DNA of 64,000 nucleotides. Origin: JAZKFT01 sp039925965 (GTDB lineage: Bacteria; Bacteroidota; Bacteroidia; Chitinophagales; Chitinophagaceae). The notes beneath the pieces are model-generated. The model was not told the DNA's origin. It saw only the letters and a list, made by a program, of their open reading frames with translations, and did not search any database. The stretch is taken from NCBI GenBank assembly GCA_039925965.1, contig JBDSXW010000010.1:22291-86290 (forward strand), in the 5' to 3' direction. A program made the position numbers and the translations under genes. Shown one piece after another: positions 60,901-64,000 of this stretch; within the stretch, counting starts at the first letter, position 1, and each line of letters opens with the position of its first letter.

Positions 60901-62263
60901 CAATGGACAGGGTGAAAAAGTACAGATCGTAATTGGTCGTACCGGTGAGGTGAGGATCACGGACGAGAAAAACGACCGGTTACTCATCACGCACAACATC
61001 CCTTATGGTGCTACATTGCTGGTTAAGAACGGACAAAAAATTAAAAAAGGCGATAACCTCTGCAGCTGGGATCCCTATAACAACGTAATTGTTGCGGAGC
61101 AGGCGGGTAAGATTAAATACGACGCCCTGATCGAAAGTATCACCTACCGCGAGGAAAGTGATGACCAGACAGGACACCGCGAGAAAGTGGTTATTGAAAC
61201 AAAAGATAAAACCAAACTTCCTGCGATTATCGTAGAAGGTAAGGATTCGAAAATGTATAACCTTCCGGTTGGTAGCCACATTGGTGTAGAAGCCGATGCA
61301 GAAGTAATACCAGGTCAGGTGTTGGTAAAAATTCCGCGTATTCTTGGTAAGCTCCGTGATATCACAGGAGGTCTGCCACGTGTTACGGAATTGTTTGAAG
61401 CACGTAACCCGGGTAACCCGGCCATCGTTTCAGAGATCGATGGTGTGGTAACCTTTGGTACCATCAAGCGTGGCAACCGCGAAATCATCATCGAAGCAAA
61501 AGACGGTATCGTTAAAAAATACCTGATTCCGCTGACCCGCCAGATCCTGGTGCAGGACAGTGACTTCGTAAAAGCTGGTACTGCCATGAGTGATGGTCAG
61601 ACAGCTCCTGCAGATATTCTTTCCATCAAAGGACCGTTCGCCGTTCAGGAATATGTGGTGAATGAAATCCAGGAAGTATATCGCCTGCAGGGTGTAAAAA
61701 TCAATGATAAGCACGTTGAGGTGATCGTTCGCCAGATGATGAAGAAGGTTGAAATTGTTGAAGCCGGTGATACCAAATTCCTCGAAGAGGATCTGGAAGA
61801 TCGTTGGGACTTTAACGAAGAAAACGACTTCATCTTTGATAAGAAAGTGATTGTAGACTCGGGTGAAAGCACCAAGATGAAAGCCGGACAGATCGTAAGT
61901 CTTCGTGAATTACGTGAAGAAAATTCGATCCTCCGTCGTGCCGACAAAAAGCTGATGGAATTCCGTGATGCATCGCCCGCCACCAGCCGTCCTGTATTGC
62001 TGGGTATCACAAAAGCTTCATTGGGTGTACCAAGCTGGATCTCCGCAGCATCCTTCCAGGAAACCACGAAGGTGTTGAGCGTAGCCGCTATCAATGGTAA
62101 AACTGATGATATGCTGGGTCTGAAAGAAAACGTAATCACTGGTCACGCCATCCCTGCCGGTACCGGTATGCGTGATTTCGACAACCTGATCGTAGGTAGC
62201 AAGGAGGAATATGAATTGCTGGCTACGACGAGGGAAGCGATGAACTTTGATGAAGAGGAATAA
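57983..62263 (+). CDS. rpoC: DNA-directed RNA polymerase subunit beta'
   Basis: A 1426-residue catalytic subunit of RNA polymerase. The N-terminal zinc site is C64-x-C66 with C79-x-x-C82. The active-site loop NADFDGDQM begins at Asn468 with Asp470, 472 and 474 holding magnesium. The second zinc site uses Cys818 and Cys892, 899 and 902 (CESKRGVCVLC). The trigger-loop region and C-terminal segments are complete, and length fits the phylum. rpoB is not upstream: a 321-bp gap and an unrelated membrane protein gene are there, which departs from the usual rpoBC order. It ends at a strong terminator. Confidence 0.98.
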   Translation: MKKENRPKAAFSKITIGLASPDTILERSYGEVLKPETINYRTYKPERDGLFCERIFGPVKDYECACGKYKRIRYKGIVCDRCGVEVTEKKVRRERMGHIKLVVPVVHIWYFKSLPNKIGYLLGMSSKKLESIVYYERYVVIQGGVKETLKMGDLLTEEEYLDILDNLPKENQYLPDDDPQKFLAKMGAESVHDLLQRIDLDQLSYDLRNQAARETSQQRKADALKRLSVVEAFRDANKRITNRPEWMVMQYIPVIPPELRPLVPLDGGRFASSDLNDLYRRVIIRNNRLKRLMEIKAPEVILRNEKRMLQEAIDSLFDNSRKSNAVKAEGGRALKSLSDILKGKQGRFRQNLLGKRVDYSGRSVIVVGPEMKIHECGLPKDMAAELFKPFIIRKLIERGIVKTVKSARKLVDRKEAVVWDILENILKGHPIMLNRAPTLHRLSIQAFQPKLIEGKAIQLHPLVTAAFNADFDGDQMAVHVPLSNAAILEAQLLMLSSHNILNPQNGTPITLPSQDMVLGLFYITKPKKSTETEKVKGEGRAFYSAEEVIIAYNEKQVDLHATIRVRVNMRTKEGGLERKLIETTVGRILFNQFVPAEVGYINALLTKKSLREIIGDIIKFSNIPKTAKFLDEIKTLGFRMAFKGGLSFNINDLLVPEIKEQLIANAKSEVDEVWDTYNNGFITNNERYNAIVDIWSRVDTRITETLIHNMATDKQGFNSVYMMLDSGARGSKQQVKQLAGIRGLMAKPRKSGSTGSEIIENPILSNFKNGLNVLDYFISTHGARKGLADTALKTADAGYLTRRLVDVAQDVVILDEDCGTLRGTATSALKDNEDIVEPLVDRIVGRVSLHDVFNPLSDELLVAANQEITEDIAKAIDETGIETVEIRSVLTCESKRGVCVLCYGKNLATGNTAQRGDAVGIIAAQSIGEPGTQLTLRTFHVGGVAGSASVESTLPSKFDGTVQFDGLRTVASTNGQGEKVQIVIGRTGEVRITDEKNDRLLITHNIPYGATLLVKNGQKIKKGDNLCSWDPYNNVIVAEQAGKIKYDALIESITYREESDDQTGHREKVVIETKDKTKLPAIIVEGKDSKMYNLPVGSHIGVEADAEVIPGQVLVKIPRILGKLRDITGGLPRVTELFEARNPGNPAIVSEIDGVVTFGTIKRGNREIIIEAKDGIVKKYLIPLTRQILVQDSDFVKAGTAMSDGQTAPADILSIKGPFAVQEYVVNEIQEVYRLQGVKINDKHVEVIVRQMMKKVEIVEAGDTKFLEEDLEDRWDFNEENDFIFDKKVIVDSGESTKMKAGQIVSLRELREENSILRRADKKLMEFRDASPATSRPVLLGITKASLGVPSWISAASFQETTKVLSVAAINGKTDDMLGLKENVITGHAIPAGTGMRDFDNLIVGSKEEYELLATTREAMNFDEEE

Positions 62264-62300
62264 GAAGAGATATTCAGATAGTAGATAATAGATTTTAGAC

Positions 62301-62333
62301 AAAGCCCTGCAGAGATGCGGGGCTTTTGTTTTT
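62301..62333 (+). terminator. Terminator of rpoC
   Basis: AAAGCCCTGC pairs with GCGGGGCTTT (one G-T pair) around a 6-nt loop, followed by a T-rich tail. The repeat word AGATAGTAGATAATAGAT lies just before it. Two further small palindromes, CAAGCGTCCGCTTG at 62381-62394 and GCAGCGTCCGCTGC at 62409-62422, follow. Confidence 0.88.
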
Positions 62334-62477
62334 GCGAAAGGTTTGAAGAATGTAGCAGGAAGCGGCCGTAAAAGCTGGTTCAAGCGTCCGCTTGGACCTA
62401 AAATGATTGCAGCGTCCGCTGCAACGCTGCCATGGTTAGTGTGGAAACGAAACATGGCGGGGAAACCCGCATGATAC

Positions 62478-62750
62478 CTATTGAGGATAAACCTGTTTAA
62501 AGGCTAGCAAAACCTGGTCTTTGATATCGTCAGGAAGTATATATGCATCTATATAGGTAATTTTTGCCGTTCCCTTGGTTGAAGACTCGAGAAGATAGTG
62601 ATCTATCAACTTAGCATGTTTACGACCAGCAAATAGTGGGGCCTTCTCTCTGAAAAGTTCAGGATAATTTTCCTCAATAACTTCAAGCCTTGATTTAAAT
62701 TCCTCCTCCATATCTTCAAATCCATTTTTTAACACATCTTCTACATTCAT
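62478..62750 (-). CDS. Hypothetical protein, 90 aa
   Basis: A charged, mostly helical protein starting MNVEDVLKNGFEDMEEEFKS. The C-terminal half has TKGTAKITYIDAYILPDDIK. I recognise no family, and there is no signal peptide or membrane segment. It lies on the same strand as two other small unknown genes upstream (62916-63236 and 63262-63405), in an AT-rich stretch unlike the core region. Confidence 0.6.
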   Translation of the reverse strand: MNVEDVLKNGFEDMEEEFKSRLEVIEENYPELFREKAPLFAGRKHAKLIDHYLLESSTKGTAKITYIDAYILPDDIKDQVLLAFKQVYPQ

Positions 62751-62915
62751 AGTAATTCATTTTATTTGTAAATGAGTAAGTTCGATTATTTCAGATCGAA
62801 AAAAAATAAAATTGCAAAAAAATACAAGGACTCCATAATTATATATTTAACAGTGGTTGTCGCTTTTAAAAGGATATCAAGATTATTGGGAAGACTAATC
62901 TGGATTAGATATTTT

Positions 62916-63236
62916 TCAGGGTTGCACACCTCGCAATCTCGCTTGATGTTGCAGGGGATTTTTGCCTTTTTCTATTCTATATACCACGCCTCTGTATGAT
63001 AATTCATTTTTGTCATACTCAATTTGACCCGTTTTAAGATAGACATCCATGGTTAGCAGGTGGAATTTAAGTTTTGCTTCTTCCAAATCAATCTTTAAGG
63101 AAAGCAGTTTCTCATTCATACATGTATTTTGTATTTCATTGACTAAACCAACATAATAACTCGAAGCAATATTCTCAACGGGAGTAAGCTTGTAGAGTAT
63201 TGAATTTATTATTGTGTAAGCTTGTACTAGCTCCAT
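62916..63236 (-). CDS. Hypothetical protein, 106 aa
   Basis: A helical protein with charged segments (KIDLEEAKLKFHLLTMDVYL) and a C-terminal basic tail (YRIEKGKNPLQHQARLRG). No family is recognised. It starts 25 bp after a 47-codon frame on the same strand and may be co-transcribed with it. Base composition is more AT-rich than in the neighbouring rpoC. Confidence 0.5.
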   Translation of the reverse strand: MELVQAYTIINSILYKLTPVENIASSYYVGLVNEIQNTCMNEKLLSLKIDLEEAKLKFHLLTMDVYLKTGQIEYDKNELSYRGVVYRIEKGKNPLQHQARLRGVQP

Positions 63237-63261
63237 TTGGCTTTTGCAAATTTTCCGAATG

Positions 63262-63405
63262 TCATTTATATATTTTTTTTACATCCGTTTCCTCTGATAA
63301 GTTGTACTTCTCTGAAAAAATGATTCCGTAGGAATACTTTGCAATAGTCTTAATCCTTTTTTTTGCTTTTAGTTGTTTCAAAGAAATCATAATGGTTTTT
63401 AGCAT
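63262..63405 (-). CDS. Small basic hypothetical protein, 47 aa
   Basis: A 47-residue lysine-rich frame (MLKTIMISLKQLKAKKRIKT, then YSYGIIFSEKYNLSEETD). It lies directly upstream of the 106-residue gene with a 25-bp gap. Coding status rests only on position, composition and an intact frame. Confidence 0.35.
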   Translation of the reverse strand: MLKTIMISLKQLKAKKRIKTIAKYSYGIIFSEKYNLSEETDVKKIYK

Positions 63406-63533
63406 CGCTTGAAATTTAAGTGAGAATAGTTTTTAATAAAACAGTATGAACGGCCGCAGTCCTTTCCCCTCGAACCACACTCCGCTCTTTTGCCTTGTTG
63501 GTGTTCCTTCACAATGAGACCCCCAAACCGCCG

Positions 63534-63555
63534 CCGTTGGTGTTTTCACCAACGG
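63534..63555. repeat. Perfect 9-bp hairpin in a 535-bp gap
   Basis: CCGTTGGTG / CACCAACGG around TTTT, extended outside by CCCCAA / TTGGGG. A second CACCAAC ... GTTGGTG pair lies at about 63694-63735. The gap from 63406 to 63940 shows no gene I can support; an 81-codon plus frame over the hairpins looks accidental. Confidence 0.6.
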
Positions 63556-63925
63556 CAAATTGGGGAGCTTATCCATCCGACATCCGTATCACAAATAAAA
63601 TTATTCTCACTGTTTTTTGCACTTGAAGTTATTCCAAAGAAAATAACAGCGACTTCTCATAACCCCTTCAAACCTGTTATTTCCTGTTTTCACCAACAAC
63701 TATCGCACTCAAAACGATTACCGTGGTTGGTGTAAGAGCTGATATTTTCCTACTCGTTGTTCGCTGTTACGAATTTTTCGGAGCCCCTACTTTCGCAATT
63801 ACTGCATTGGCATTCGCAAGTTTTTCAGGACACAAGTTTCTGCCCCGTAATTTTTCTAAAGACTTGTCGATTTCCCTCCAGCCCCCTAAATAACTGGAAC
63901 GATATTCAAATTATAAACGAGGGTG

Positions 63926-63933
63926 TAAATTTG
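63926..63933 (+). promoter_or_regulatory. -7 box-like TAAATTTG ahead of the last gene
   Basis: TAAATTTG fits TAnnTTTG and ends seven bases before the ATG at 63941, again suggesting a very short leader. No TTG was found at standard spacing. Confidence 0.4.
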
Positions 63934-63940
63934 AAATATC

Positions 63941-64000
63941 ATGGGCAAACAGGCAAGAAAAAGTGCAATAGAGAAGCAGCGTATTCTGGAAGAATCCAGA
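63941..64000 (+). CDS. 5' end of a gene cut by the window edge
   Basis: Twenty codons remain open to the edge, starting MGKQARKSAIEKQRILEESR. The basic, helical start is like that of TetR-type regulators, which often begin with a KxxIL(E/D)-type helix, but too little is present to decide. Confidence 0.5.
   Translation, partial: MGKQARKSAIEKQRILEESR

Noticed and set aside
62772..62999. 75-codon plus-strand frame next to the small unknown genes
   Set aside because: It overlaps the end of a better supported minus-strand gene and has no family features.
63490..63735. 81-codon plus-strand frame
   Set aside because: It runs across perfect hairpins, has an odd Trp/Cys/Arg-rich composition and matches no family; more likely accidental.

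Overview
The window looks like a chromosomal segment from a Bacteroidota bacterium, most likely of the Chitinophagaceae or a close relative. The reasons are a SusC/SusD outer-membrane pair with pectin-degrading enzymes, promoter-like octamers of the TAnnTTTG type, almost no Shine-Dalgarno sequences except in front of rpsU, a folK-deoxynucleoside kinase pair, and many short-word repeats between genes. No rRNA, tRNA, CRISPR array, prophage or intact insertion sequence was seen. Most of the window is core chromosome.

Layout. 1-3.2 kb: two glycosyltransferases and riboflavin synthase (minus strand). 3.3-7 kb: rpsU, an SlyD-type FKBP, a NamZ-like (DUF1343) exo-muramidase and fmt. 7.2-11.7 kb (minus): pyrG, proC, a Doc-type toxin with its antitoxin, and a DUF2279 protein. 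12-14.5 kb: a phosphohexomutase and a Uma2 nuclease-fold protein. 14.6-20.8 kb (minus): a 2070-residue alpha-2-macroglobulin. 21-22.5 kb: two small membrane proteins. 22.8-25.5 kb: thrS-infC. 25.8-44.2 kb: mixed metabolic and cell-envelope genes, including an orphan ABC-2 permease, a four-domain beta/gamma-crystallin protein, an SpmA-SpmB fusion, a triple-rhodanese protein, ndk, and an AraC regulator with two small enzymes. 44.8-56.2 kb: a pectin locus with susD and susC, two PL10 pectate lyases, a LamG protein and a Tat-type carboxylesterase. 58-62.3 kb: rpoC standing alone. 62.4-64 kb: small AT-rich unknown genes and the first 20 codons of a further gene.

How parts work together. The pectin locus is coherent: SusD binds and SusC imports oligosaccharides, two exported lyases cut the pectin backbone, and the esterase may remove ester groups. 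The Doc toxin and antitoxin overlap by 4 nt and may be co-transcribed with proC, 19 bp downstream. On the minus strand, a carboxymuconolactone-decarboxylase-like protein, a DUF1348 protein and an AraC regulator form a likely unit.

The most unusual signals are not classic systems. (a) A 114-bp MITE-like element with 20-bp imperfect terminal inverted repeats and a perfect 8-bp target duplication sits between susC and a divergent pectate lyase gene. (b) Eight copies of a TTGTGAT-type heptamer lie in a ++--++-- orientation pattern upstream of an unknown membrane protein gene. (c) rpsU alone has a strong Shine-Dalgarno, in line with bS21 feedback known from Flavobacterium. (d) rpoC is not preceded by rpoB, and infC is not followed by rpmI-rplT. 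(e) Several intergenic regions hold their own short-word tandem repeat. I found no convincing new defence or biosynthetic system.
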